Assembly (NCBI GenBank): GCA_017517805.1
Contig: JAFWYD010000014.1
Location: 1-47,245 of the forward strand
Length of the DNA stretch: 47,245 nucleotides
DNA from: Akkermansia sp.
Lineage (GTDB): Bacteria > Verrucomicrobiota > Verrucomicrobiia > Verrucomicrobiales > Akkermansiaceae
Direction of reading: 5' to 3'
This document shows, piece by piece, positions 1-8,196 of the stretch. Below the pieces are notes generated by a model that was not told the DNA's origin, searched no databases, and saw only the letters and a list, made by a program, of their open reading frames with translations. The first letter of the stretch is position 1, and every line of letters begins with the position of its first letter. The translations under genes and the position numbers were made by a program.

Positions 1-6
1 CGCAGC

Positions 7-111
7 TTAGGACTTGTAACGCAAACGCTTCTTGTGGCGGTTCTGGCGCATGCGCTTGCTGCGCTTGTGCTTGTTAATCTTGGCCTTACGTCTCTTCTTA
101 AGCGATCCCAT
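7..111 (-). CDS. bS22/mS38-like mini ribosomal protein (AURKAIP1/COX24 domain)
   Basis: A 34-residue, extremely basic protein beginning MGSLKKRRKAKINKHKR and continuing with RQNRHKKR. This is the signature of the AURKAIP1/COX24 domain family, whose members include the mitochondrial small-subunit protein mS38 and the bacterial small-subunit protein bS22, bound to rRNA near the decoding region. About half of its residues are Lys or Arg and there is no acidic residue, as expected of a protein buried in rRNA. The ATG at 111 gives the whole family motif, and TAA lies at 7-9. A good promoter lies 74 bases upstream. Assignment to the ribosome is family knowledge; nothing else in the window tests it. 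Confidence 0.85.
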   Translation of the reverse strand: MGSLKKRRKAKINKHKRSKRMRQNRHKKRLRYKS

Positions 112-184
112 AATGATTTATGTGTCGTTTGTGGTTTTCTCTATCGGGAGAATTTTCGGCGCCCGGTAGGGCTGACGGGGAAAT

Positions 185-213
185 ATGTAACTATCTTTTG
201 ACCGAAAAGTCAA
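185..213 (-). promoter_or_regulatory. Promoter of the bS22-like gene
   Basis: On the minus strand, TTGACT (208-213) and TTACAT (185-190) are separated by 17 bases, leaving a leader of roughly 67 bases before the ATG at 111. The region between the HAD gene and the bS22-like gene (112-238) holds nothing else that I can recognise. Confidence 0.55.
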
Positions 214-238
214 GCCGAAAGCGAATTTAAGACTGATT

Positions 239-1072
239 TTATACCTGTTCTGTCATGATTTGCTCATGCCAGGTCCGCAGGATTTCCAACACGCCGGAGG
301 CCGGGGAAACATAGCCGCCATGCGCCCTGAGGTAGGCCAGCACATCGGGATGCGCGGTGGCAGGGGCCGCGCAGAAGGCCTGGGGAAACAAACGGAAGGC
401 ATGCAGGTCATTATGCCCATCTCCCAGCATCACCCAGCGCGCGCTCGGCACCTGCCACTCCCGGGCGACCACTTGCAAGGCAGAGCCCTTGCAATACCGC
501 GAATCTGCCAGGCGCATATACCGCCCTGCCCGCTGGGCGGCGACCCCCTCCAGCGTATCAATATACGGCACCAGATACGCCATGATGGCATCCATCGTGG
601 CCGAATCCACCGCCTCTACCGAAAGCGGATCTTCGTCTGCGATAATCCATTCTAAATGCGGACATTGAACACGCAAAACATCTAATTGCGCATGAAACCC
701 GGGACAAATGCGTTCTCTGACCTCCATATTATGCTGGTGGCACAAAGCATTGTGTCCGCTCAGGGGGGATAATGCCCCATCAGCCTGGGCCACATAGGCA
801 AAGCGCTCGCAGGTGCAGATGAAATCCGGCAGGAAGGGGGAGCATGGCAGCAGCTCTCCACAAAGGTACGGCAGGGAACGCCCCGTGTTGATACCCCAGC
901 GGATTCCCATGGAGCGCCAGCTGCGCATCAACTCAAAGAAGGCTGGAGGCACCGGGTGCAGCGGGTCATTCGTCCGGAGCGTCTCATCGTAATCAAACGA
1001 CAGCAGCCAACGGCAGGGCCCCTGAAAAGGCAAGGCGCGGCCGGGCAGGACCTGGCCTTCCTCAACGTGCAT
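239..1072 (-). CDS. HAD-superfamily hydrolase (Cof-type sugar or phosphate phosphatase)
   Basis: 277 residues. HAD motif I is present as DYDET (Asp27 nucleophile, Asp29 acid/base) and the C-terminal motif IV as GDGHND near residue 217. A cap domain lies between them, the arrangement of Cof/SPP-like phosphatases acting on small phosphorylated metabolites. No signal peptide, so cytoplasmic. The substrate cannot be read from the sequence. The start overlaps the end of the upstream OmpA-like gene by 11 bases (1062-1072), so the two are probably translationally coupled; the gene is the last of a three-gene operon. Confidence 0.85.
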   Translation of the reverse strand: MHVEEGQVLPGRALPFQGPCRWLLSFDYDETLRTNDPLHPVPPAFFELMRSWRSMGIRWGINTGRSLPYLCGELLPCSPFLPDFICTCERFAYVAQADGALSPLSGHNALCHQHNMEVRERICPGFHAQLDVLRVQCPHLEWIIADEDPLSVEAVDSATMDAIMAYLVPYIDTLEGVAAQRAGRYMRLADSRYCKGSALQVVAREWQVPSARWVMLGDGHNDLHAFRLFPQAFCAAPATAHPDVLAYLRAHGGYVSPASGVLEILRTWHEQIMTEQV

Positions 1073-2324
1073 TCCTGCCCTTTTTATTCTTGTTCTGCTC
1101 AGCGGCCCTGCGCTGCTCCTGGGTGGCTCCCACCGGGAGGCGGAACGACGGGGTCTGCGGGACCTTCACCCCCTTAGCAAGCTGCTGGGTAATCTTGGTG
1201 GTCAGGTCCACATCATACTTGAAATCGCACGCACCAGCAGGCAGTTCCTCACCACCGGCGCGCATGTGGATTTCTACGCGGCGGTTAAGCTTTTGCTGAT
1301 CGCGATTGCCAGTCGTGGGAGCCAGCGGCATCGAGCTGCCACAGGATCGGATGTAGACATTCTCCACCGGCACCCCGTTGCCCACCAGCCAGGCGCGCAC
1401 CGCAGCGGCACGCTGCAAGCCCAGCAAGGCGTTGTAGGAAGCACCACCCATACTATCGGTGTGTCCCTCTATCACGAAATAGGTCTCAGGATTTTTCTGA
1501 ATCAGGGCAGCGAGCTGCAGCATGGTGATACGGGCCGAATTCTTCAGCTGGCACTCATTGTAGCCGAAAAGCACATCTGCCCCGAGACGCGCCACGCCGG
1601 ACTTCGCCCCCAGTCGTTCCTCACCCATCAACTGCGCGAGGCTGCGAGTATCCCCCGGCACATTGGAATCACCGGATTCGGAGGCAGCTTTACGCAGTTC
1701 CTGCTCCATGAGCGATGAAGCATCCTCCAGCACCTCCTGCTGAGCCTGGGCGGCGGCCACCACCTCATTGCTATTCACCGGAGTCGGCTCGGGTATAGCC
1801 AGAGCATCCTCGCTGAGGCTCTGCGGTTTAAGCGCGTTCACATCCAATTCTGCCGGGGGGATTTCGCTTACCGGCGAGACCTCTTCCTCCGCATACACTG
1901 GTTCAGCCACGGTCAGCTCGGTGGGGCCGGGGGCCATCACCAGCTCCGGCACCTCAATGTCGAGGATATCAATCTCCTCCGGTTCGTGGGCAATCTCTTC
2001 AATCTCCTGTGGTTGCTGCTCCACAAGCTCCGGCTCCAGGGATTCCTCCACCTTTTCCTCCTTGGGCGGATCCTTCACCACCACACGCACAATCTCATCA
2101 ATCTTCACCTCATCCGGCACATCCACCAGATTCCCGAGCCCCAGCACAGAAAGAGAGGGGAAATACATCCACAACATGGCATGCACCACTACAGCCGCAC
2201 AAGCCGCGCCCATGGCAATAGGCACCATATCGCGCTGGCGGGTCAGCTCATACCCATTGCGTCGGCGGTTACCCACGCGCTTGGGTATATTCACGGTATC
2301 AACATCTTTGACAAAGCCGGTCAT
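1062..2324 (-). CDS. OmpA-family peptidoglycan-binding protein with TonB-like N-terminus
   Basis: 420 residues. A basic cytoplasmic stretch (1-32) is followed by one membrane segment (about 34-55) and a long Glu/Pro-rich region (about 65-170) resembling the periplasm-spanning arm of TonB. The C-terminal part (about 240-350) is an OmpA/MotB domain: VLFGYNECQLKNSA, then FVIEGHTDSMGG with the diaminopimelate-contacting Asp, then NRRVEIHMR. It should be held in the inner membrane and bind the cell wall. It has no signal cleavage site and no barrel. It lies 13 bases after the hydrolase-fold gene and overlaps the HAD gene. It may be a cell-envelope tether or a transducer-like protein; its exact role is unknown. 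Confidence 0.85.
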   Translation of the reverse strand: MTGFVKDVDTVNIPKRVGNRRRNGYELTRQRDMVPIAMGAACAAVVVHAMLWMYFPSLSVLGLGNLVDVPDEVKIDEIVRVVVKDPPKEEKVEESLEPELVEQQPQEIEEIAHEPEEIDILDIEVPELVMAPGPTELTVAEPVYAEEEVSPVSEIPPAELDVNALKPQSLSEDALAIPEPTPVNSNEVVAAAQAQQEVLEDASSLMEQELRKAASESGDSNVPGDTRSLAQLMGEERLGAKSGVARLGADVLFGYNECQLKNSARITMLQLAALIQKNPETYFVIEGHTDSMGGASYNALLGLQRAAAVRAWLVGNGVPVENVYIRSCGSSMPLAPTTGNRDQQKLNRRVEIHMRAGGEELPAGACDFKYDVDLTTKITQQLAKGVKVPQTPSFRLPVGATQEQRRAAEQNKNKKGRNAR

Positions 2325-2337
2325 CTCAGAGCATCTC

Positions 2338-3447
2338 TTACAGTTTCATATCAGTTGCCGTCAAATCCGGCCGCGCGGGGTCAGCAACACGCGGAGCCTC
2401 CACAGCATCCACCACACAATCATTCATCCAGCGCACAATCGAACTCATCGCGCGGTCCTCATCCTCCAGCAGACCGACCATGACCGGCTGGCTGCGGCGA
2501 CCGCGCCCCAATCGCAGCTCACGGTGCGTGGCATCTGCCGGGTCCGTCTCCGAGCGGAGCGTCCACACATCGCGGTGGTCGCTGGGCAGCTGGCGGTAGA
2601 TATTAAGCGCATCCTTGAAATTGCTCACCGGACTATCCTGGGCCAGATTCACCACCAGCACCGGTACATTGCGGTTCATATCAGCCGCGCGTTCGACCGG
2701 TGCCACATCGAAACTCTCCATCCCAGCCGTGCGGCTGATGCGCTGGTCCATGAGCCAGAGTACAACCGGCCGCAGCAGTCCTTCCGGCATCGTGCGCTCA
2801 ACCGACTGCCGCAGCGACGCATAAGCATCGATGGAAACCAGTCCGCGGATACGCGGTTCTGTAGCAGCGGCCTGCAGCAGCAATCCAGCACCGAAGCCCT
2901 GCCCCACCGCAGCAAAAACCGGGTCTTTCTTGCCGCTGCGCGCTGCCACAGCATCCAGCAGAAGCGGCACATCGCGGCACTCCTTCAACCCGTGCGTGCA
3001 ATAGGGTCTACGGTCATCCATCCCGCGTGGTTCCCACAAGACACAGGTAAGCCCCGCCGCCGTAAGCGACTCTGCTACTGGCAGAGCCGAACGGATACCA
3101 TGATCCCAATCCACACACACCAGCACGTAGTCAATCTGGCGCAGACGCTCCACCGGCTGATTCATCAGATCACCAATCACACTCAGCTGGCGGGAGGATT
3201 CCTCGCCATCCTTCACGGCAATCACCGCCTGAACCTCACCACCGTCCCAGCCCTTGAAGGTAAACGGCTCCATGTGAAGTCCCGGTGACTTGCGCGGCAC
3301 CTTGGTATACCCCACATACGACTGGTTGATAGGTTTGAGCACGGGCTGAGCCAAGTCATTCACGTAGAACCAGCAAGACACACCACCCCACACCACGCCA
3401 ACAAGTGTGATACTCAGCAGGAAACGTCTTACCCCATGGCTCTTCAT
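2338..3447 (-). CDS. Membrane-anchored alpha/beta-hydrolase-fold protein, nucleophile apparently missing
   Basis: 369 residues from the ATG at 3447 (MKSHGVRRFLLS). In-frame upstream starts at 3531 and 3504 are rejected because a strong promoter at 3460-3488 lies downstream of them. An N-terminal membrane anchor (about residues 8-26) precedes a predicted alpha/beta-hydrolase domain: VLVCVDWDHG, then WEPRG, then the elbow VGQGFGAG. In active members the elbow is GxSxG; here the nucleophile position appears to be Gly, so it may be a pseudo-enzyme or a different subfamily. It is first in an operon with the OmpA-like and HAD genes and is divergent from the GH2 gene. Confidence 0.65.
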   Translation of the reverse strand: MKSHGVRRFLLSITLVGVVWGGVSCWFYVNDLAQPVLKPINQSYVGYTKVPRKSPGLHMEPFTFKGWDGGEVQAVIAVKDGEESSRQLSVIGDLMNQPVERLRQIDYVLVCVDWDHGIRSALPVAESLTAAGLTCVLWEPRGMDDRRPYCTHGLKECRDVPLLLDAVAARSGKKDPVFAAVGQGFGAGLLLQAAATEPRIRGLVSIDAYASLRQSVERTMPEGLLRPVVLWLMDQRISRTAGMESFDVAPVERAADMNRNVPVLVVNLAQDSPVSNFKDALNIYRQLPSDHRDVWTLRSETDPADATHRELRLGRGRRSQPVMVGLLEDEDRAMSSIVRWMNDCVVDAVEAPRVADPARPDLTATDMKL

Positions 3448-3459
3448 ACGTACGCGCAC

Positions 3460-3488
3460 ACTATACCAGAGCGGCCCCTGCTCGGCAA
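3460..3488 (-). promoter_or_regulatory. Promoter of the hydrolase-fold/OmpA/HAD operon
   Basis: TTGCCG (3483-3488) and TATAGT (3460-3465) with 17 bases between. The -10 lies 12 bases before the ATG at 3447, which fixes that start codon and predicts a leader of only about 5 bases. Confidence 0.6.
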
Positions 3489-3563
3489 TGGCAAAATCCG
3501 CCATGAGGCAAGAAAAAACAAACACACGCATTTGTCGTGCAGCGATGCAACCAGCATTTTTTC

Positions 3564-3592
3564 TTGTCTTCCCCTGAAAAAAATGATAGCAT
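3564..3592 (+). promoter_or_regulatory. Putative promoter of the GH2 gene
   Basis: TTGTCT (3564-3569) and TAGCAT (3587-3592), spacer 17, about 41 bases before the ATG at 3634. The -10 match is moderate. Together with 3460-3488 it forms a divergent promoter region. Confidence 0.4.
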
Positions 3593-3633
3593 CAAGCCCA
3601 GTATAGCTTTTATTGAACCACATTTTGTTAACA

Positions 3634-6612
3634 ATGAATGCAAAATTACTTTTTCCCCTCGTAGCGCTCAGCGTAAGCGCAGCCTGGGCAGGAGACCGTG
3701 AATCCTTTGACTTTGGCTGGCGGTTCAAATACTTCGGCAGCTACGACCCAGCCAATGCCGGCACCCCCACCGCCAGCTCCGGCCACCAGGGCGACCATCC
3801 GGAAGCATTTGCCGTGGATAACAACATGGAAACACGCTGGTGCGCCCCGAATCAGAAAGAAGGGCATCGCTTCATCGTGGCCCCCGGCTTCAAGGACCCG
3901 GTTAAGCTCTTCCTGATATACTGGGAGCAGCCGAGCACTTTCGATGTGGAAATCAAAGTCACCTGCTGGGATGAGAGCAAGAACTTCTCCCTCTCCTTCA
4001 AACAGGGAGGTCAGGCGGCCAGCTTTGTCATGATGCCGGAGCCCACCGCCATCCGTTATGTGGAAGTATGCGTCCCCAGAGGGACGCACTCCAGACAATG
4101 GATGAGCATCCGCGAAATCCTGTTCACCGGGGCAGATGATAAGCTGCTCAAAGTGCGCCGCGGGCCGGGCGCCCTGGTCCACGGTGCAGTAGATGCCGAT
4201 GAAACCGGCTACAAGCCAGTGCAGCTTCCGCACGACTGGGCTATCGAAAGCCCCTTCCTGGAGAAGGAACCCAACGAAACAGGCAAACTCCCCTGGAAAG
4301 GCTGGGGCTGGTATCGCAAGAACTTCGATGTGCCAGCTGATTTCAACGCCGAGAAAGACCGCTGGTATCTGGATTTCGACGGCGTGATGTCGCAGCCGCA
4401 GATATATGTGAACGGTCGGAAAGCGGGAGAATGGGCCTACGGGTACAATTCCTTCCGGGTGGATATCACCCCCTTCCTGAAACCCGGGCAGAAGAACCTG
4501 GTGGCGGTCATGGCCAGCAACCTGGAGCTCTCCACCCGCTGGTACCCCGGCGCAGGTATCTACCGCCACGTGTGGCTGGAAAAGACGGGACCCGTGCACC
4601 TGACCCAGTGGCCCACGTACGTGACCACCCCTGAAATCACAGCTGATTCCGCCCTGGTCAAGGTGCAGACCACTGTGGTCAACACCGGCAGCACCCCGGC
4701 CGAAATCACCGTCAACCAGCAGGTGGAAGGCACCTCCGCTCAGCCATCCACCATCACCATTGCCCCCGGCACCGAATCCGTGGTAGAACAGGAACTGCGC
4801 CTGCCGAATCCCCGCCTCTGGAGCTGCGAAACCCCGAACCTCTACCAGCTGCAGACCACCATCGCCATGAATGGTAAGGAAATTGACTCCCGCAACACCA
4901 CCTTCGGCGTGCGCAGCGCCGAGTGGCGCAAGGAAGGCTTCTTCCTCAACGGAAAGCGGGTGCAGATTAAAGGCGTGTGCGAGCACCACGACCTCGGGGC
5001 ACTCGGCGCAGCCTTCCACACCCGTGCCTATGAGCGCAAGATTGAAAAGCTCAAGGAAATGGGGTGCAACTCCATCCGCATGACCCACAACCCGCCTGCC
5101 CCGGAGGTACTCGACCTCTGCGACAAGCACGGCATCCTGGTCATCGATGAGCTTTTCGACATCTGGAAGCGCCAGAAGTATGAAAAGGTGAATGGCTACC
5201 ACATCTACTGGGACAAGTGGTGGCAGAAGGATGTGAAGAACTTCATGCAGCGCGACCGCAACCACCCCAGCATCATCGCCTGGAGCGGTGGCAACGAAAT
5301 CATGGAGCAGACCATGAGCAATCACGACAAAACATGGAATGACTTCAACTTCCGCATCGCCTACGGTCTGCGCGATGAAATCCGCAAGTACGATATGACC
5401 CGCCCCTACACCGTGGGCTGCAATGACCAGAACGCCTGGAAGAACGGATTCATCGACACGATGGATATCTACGGGTTCAACTACAAACCGCACCTCTATG
5501 CCCAGTTCCGCCAGACTCACCCGGACAAGCCATTCTACGGCTCCGAGACCTGTTCCTGCGTCGGCACGCGCGATACCTACAACTTCCCGCTTTACTGGAA
5601 TGTGGGCGGTGGCTATTTCAAACCCGGAGCCGTGCCGCACCAGGTAAGTGCCTATGGCCTGGCCAGCACCCATTGGGGCAGCTGCCCGGATACCGAGATG
5701 CACGCCCACACCAAGGTGCCGGACTTTGCCGGCGAGTATGTGTGGACCGGGTTCGACTACATCGGCGAGCCCACTCCGTACAACCAGGATGCCTCCATCG
5801 AAAACAACATCAAGCACCTGCCCAAGGCAGAGCGCGAAGCCATCATGCGCGAGTACGAGGCCATGGGCAGCCGCGCCGTGAGCCGCAGTTCCTACTTCGG
5901 CATCATCGACCTCGCCGGATTCCCCAAGGATATCTACTACCTCTACCAGAGCCAGTGGAACCCGGACAAGGCTCAGGCCCATATCCTCCCGCATTGGAAC
6001 TGGAAGGGGCGCGAAGGCCAGATCACCCCGGTCATGGTATTCACCAGCGGTGATGAAGCAGAGCTCTTTGTAAACGGCAAGAGCCAAGGGGTGCGCCGCC
6101 GCGGCGAAGGTCCCACCTTCACCCAGAAAGACCGCTCTCTGGCCGTCAGCAAGAACCAGTACCGCTTCACCTGGGAAGATGTTGTCTACGAACCCGGCAC
6201 CGTAGAGGTCGTGGTGAAGAAGAATGGGCAGCCCTGGGCCACCGCCAGGCGCGTCACCACCGGTGAATCTGCCGCTGTGACCGCCCAGGTTGACCGCTCC
6301 ACCATCACCGGCGATGCCCGCGACCTTTCCTTCGTGGAGCTGGCACTCACCGATGCAGCAGGCAACGTGGTACCCACCGACAGCCGCAAGGTCAGCTTCA
6401 GCATCGAAGGCCCCGCCGAACTGGCAGGTTTCTGCAATGGCGACCCCACCGACTGGACCTGCATGCAGGACCACAACCAGCGATTCTTCAACGGCCGGCT
6501 GCTGGCCATTGTGCGCGGCAAGCGTGGCGAAAGCGGCACCGCAACCGTCACCATCAAGGCCGTAGGTCTGCCGGAAATCAAAGTCCCGGTCACCATCGCC
6601 CCGATGCCTTAA
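3634..6612 (+). CDS. Secreted GH2 beta-galactosidase-like glycosidase with inserted discoidin-like domain
   Basis: 992 residues from the ATG at 3634, which directly begins a signal peptide (MNAKLLFPLVALSVSAAWA, cleavage about residue 20). An upstream in-frame TTG at 3613 is rejected. The first strand of the GH2 sugar-binding domain (FDFGWRFKYFG) is followed by an F5/8-type C (discoidin, CBM32-like) segment at about 35-165 with DNNMETRWCAPN. The sugar-binding domain then resumes (LPHDWAIE), followed by an Ig-like domain, the TIM barrel and C-terminal DUF4982/Ig-type domains (FVNGKSQGV). Acid/base Glu555 is in WSGGNEI and nucleophile Glu638 in YGSETCSC. It probably releases galactose from mucin-type glycans in the periplasm or outside. 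An MFS transporter gene follows. Confidence 0.93.
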   Translation: MNAKLLFPLVALSVSAAWAGDRESFDFGWRFKYFGSYDPANAGTPTASSGHQGDHPEAFAVDNNMETRWCAPNQKEGHRFIVAPGFKDPVKLFLIYWEQPSTFDVEIKVTCWDESKNFSLSFKQGGQAASFVMMPEPTAIRYVEVCVPRGTHSRQWMSIREILFTGADDKLLKVRRGPGALVHGAVDADETGYKPVQLPHDWAIESPFLEKEPNETGKLPWKGWGWYRKNFDVPADFNAEKDRWYLDFDGVMSQPQIYVNGRKAGEWAYGYNSFRVDITPFLKPGQKNLVAVMASNLELSTRWYPGAGIYRHVWLEKTGPVHLTQWPTYVTTPEITADSALVKVQTTVVNTGSTPAEITVNQQVEGTSAQPSTITIAPGTESVVEQELRLPNPRLWSCETPNLYQLQTTIAMNGKEIDSRNTTFGVRSAEWRKEGFFLNGKRVQIKGVCEHHDLGALGAAFHTRAYERKIEKLKEMGCNSIRMTHNPPAPEVLDLCDKHGILVIDELFDIWKRQKYEKVNGYHIYWDKWWQKDVKNFMQRDRNHPSIIAWSGGNEIMEQTMSNHDKTWNDFNFRIAYGLRDEIRKYDMTRPYTVGCNDQNAWKNGFIDTMDIYGFNYKPHLYAQFRQTHPDKPFYGSETCSCVGTRDTYNFPLYWNVGGGYFKPGAVPHQVSAYGLASTHWGSCPDTEMHAHTKVPDFAGEYVWTGFDYIGEPTPYNQDASIENNIKHLPKAEREAIMREYEAMGSRAVSRSSYFGIIDLAGFPKDIYYLYQSQWNPDKAQAHILPHWNWKGREGQITPVMVFTSGDEAELFVNGKSQGVRRRGEGPTFTQKDRSLAVSKNQYRFTWEDVVYEPGTVEVVVKKNGQPWATARRVTTGESAAVTAQVDRSTITGDARDLSFVELALTDAAGNVVPTDSRKVSFSIEGPAELAGFCNGDPTDWTCMQDHNQRFFNGRLLAIVRGKRGESGTATVTIKAVGLPEIKVPVTIAPMP

Positions 6613-6644
6613 TCTCCACGCTGAAGATCCCGGCCCGCGAATAT

Positions 6645-6670
6645 GCCGGCAGCCCCGCCAGGCTGCCGGC
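6645..6670 (+). terminator. Hairpin after the GH2 gene
   Basis: GCCGGCAG (6645-6652) pairs with CTGCCGGC (6663-6670) across a 10-base loop. Only a weak T-rich stretch follows, so termination may be partial. Confidence 0.45.
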
Positions 6671-6757
6671 TATTCCACGTTAACGCGCCACCGTGCAAGC
6701 CGGGAGCTGGTCTTCATCCTTGCGTTTGTCGCGATTTCTGCTATCATACAGCTCATC

Positions 6758-7963
6758 ATGGGCCAGCCGGAAAAGAACTACAACAAGACGCTCATTGCCT
6801 GCTACCTTGGATTCGTCACCCAGGCAATCACCGCGAACTTTGCCCCCCTTCTCTTCCTGACCTTCAAGGGCACCTACAACGTCACGCTCGAACAGATTGC
6901 CCTCATCCCCTTTACCTTCTACCTGACCCAGCTTTTTGTTGACCTTGCCGCCACCCGGTATGCCGATAAAATCGGCTACCGCACCTGCGTGACCGTCTCG
7001 CAAGTTGTTTCAGCACTAGGGCTCGGGCTCATGGTTGTATTGCCCGAGCTGCTCCCCGTCCCCTTCCTGGGCATCATCATCTCCGTGGTGCTCTACGCCG
7101 TAGGCAGCGGCCTCATCGAAGTGCTGGTAAGCCCGGTTGTAGAGGCATGCCCCTTCAAGAACAAAGACGGCATGATGAGCCTGCTGCACTCCTTTTACTG
7201 CTGGGGCGCGGTGGCAGTCATCCTCGGCTCGACCATATTCTTTGCCCTGTTTGGCGTAGAAAACTGGAAAATACTCGCCCTTATCTGGGCACTCATCCCG
7301 CTCCTCAACACCTTCAACTTCCTCACCTGCCCCATCGAGCACCTCCCGGTAAGTGCCGATGGAAACGCCACGCAGAAACTCCTGCGACTCCCGCTCTTCT
7401 GGCTTCTCATCCTTCTCATGATCTGCGCCGGAGCCTCAGAAGCAACCATGGCCCAGTGGTCCTCTGCCTTCACCGAATCAGCCCTGGGTGTAACCAAAGC
7501 CATAGGCGACCTTGCCGGTCCCTGCCTGTTTGCCGCCTTCATGGGGCTCTCCCGCCTGCTCTACGGCAAGATGAGCACCCGGCTCAACCTGGTCAGGACC
7601 ATGTTCATCTCCGGTATTCTGTGCAGCATCTGCTACTTTGTAGCCGCGCTGGCTGCACTTCCCCTCATCGGGCTGGCCGGCTGCGCCCTCTGCGGCCTCG
7701 CCGTCGGCATCATGTGGCCGGGTTCTCTGAGCATCTCATCCCAGAAATGCCCCCTCGGCGGCACCGCCTTGTTTGCCTTCCTGGCCCTGGCTGGCGACCT
7801 GGGTGCAACCCTGAGCCCGACCATGGTCGGCTACATCTCCGAACTTTCCGGCGGCAACCTGAAAACAGGCCTGCTTGTCGCCTCCGCATTCCCCATCATG
7901 CTCGTCATCAGCCTGCTGCTGATCAAAAAAGCCCATACCCCAGCACCAGTGGAGACCAGGTAA
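6758..7963 (+). CDS. MFS transporter
   Basis: 401 residues, strongly hydrophobic, about 12 membrane segments in two halves, ending in a short basic tail (LLLIKKAHTPAPVETR). The loop after helix 2 carries ATRYADKIGYR, the MFS motif A position (normally GxLaDrxGrr). The pattern resembles sugar-type major facilitator permeases (the FHS/fucose-permease branch is possible), but the substrate cannot be assigned. Placement 145 bases after a secreted beta-galactosidase suggests uptake of a released sugar; that is inference. A -10-like TATCAT (6742-6747) with TTGCGT (6720-6725) lies 10 bases before the ATG, so it may be transcribed separately. Confidence 0.88.
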   Translation: MGQPEKNYNKTLIACYLGFVTQAITANFAPLLFLTFKGTYNVTLEQIALIPFTFYLTQLFVDLAATRYADKIGYRTCVTVSQVVSALGLGLMVVLPELLPVPFLGIIISVVLYAVGSGLIEVLVSPVVEACPFKNKDGMMSLLHSFYCWGAVAVILGSTIFFALFGVENWKILALIWALIPLLNTFNFLTCPIEHLPVSADGNATQKLLRLPLFWLLILLMICAGASEATMAQWSSAFTESALGVTKAIGDLAGPCLFAAFMGLSRLLYGKMSTRLNLVRTMFISGILCSICYFVAALAALPLIGLAGCALCGLAVGIMWPGSLSISSQKCPLGGTALFAFLALAGDLGATLSPTMVGYISELSGGNLKTGLLVASAFPIMLVISLLLIKKAHTPAPVETR

Positions 7964-8049
7964 CTGCAACCTGCGCTCACCTCATCATCCAGGCTGGAGA
8001 AAGGAGCAGCGTCCTCCTCTATAACGGCAAAAAAGAGGTTCGCAGTATT

Positions 8050-8075
8050 GCATGCGGCAAGGCTGAGCCGCATGC
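8050..8075. other. Perfect 9-bp hairpin in the MFS-GH109 convergent spacer
   Basis: GCATGCGGC (8050-8058) and GCCGCATGC (8067-8075) with an 8-base loop. There is no T-run on either side. It could stall transcription after the MFS gene, but the role is not clear. The rest of 7964-8196 holds only the 8131-8168 terminator. Confidence 0.4.
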
Positions 8076-8130
8076 CCCATGGCTATCGGCTCAGCCAAGG
8101 CAAATGCTCATTTCGAGAGCATAACAGCTA

Positions 8131-8168
8131 AAGAAATCGCCGGGGCGCTCACTTGGAGCACCCCGGCG
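8131..8168 (-). terminator. Terminator of the GH109-like gene
   Basis: CGCCGGGGCGCTC (8138-8150) and GAGCACCCCGGCG (8156-8168) form a 13-bp stem with one mismatch and a 5-base loop. On the minus strand it is followed by ATTTCTTT. It lies 29 bases after the stop codon. Confidence 0.75.
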
Positions 8169-8196
8169 GAAAAGTTACTCTCAGCAGGCTTGAGCC

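Noticed and set aside
1768..3288. A 506-codon open frame antisense to the OmpA-like and hydrolase-fold genes
   Set aside because: It spans two sense genes and a gene boundary and is Ser/Thr/Arg-rich in the way typical of shadow frames.
3646..6474. A 942-codon open frame antisense to the GH2 gene
   Set aside because: It mirrors the codon bias of a GC-rich gene, has no coherent domains, and the sense strand encodes a clear GH2 enzyme with signal peptide and catalytic residues.
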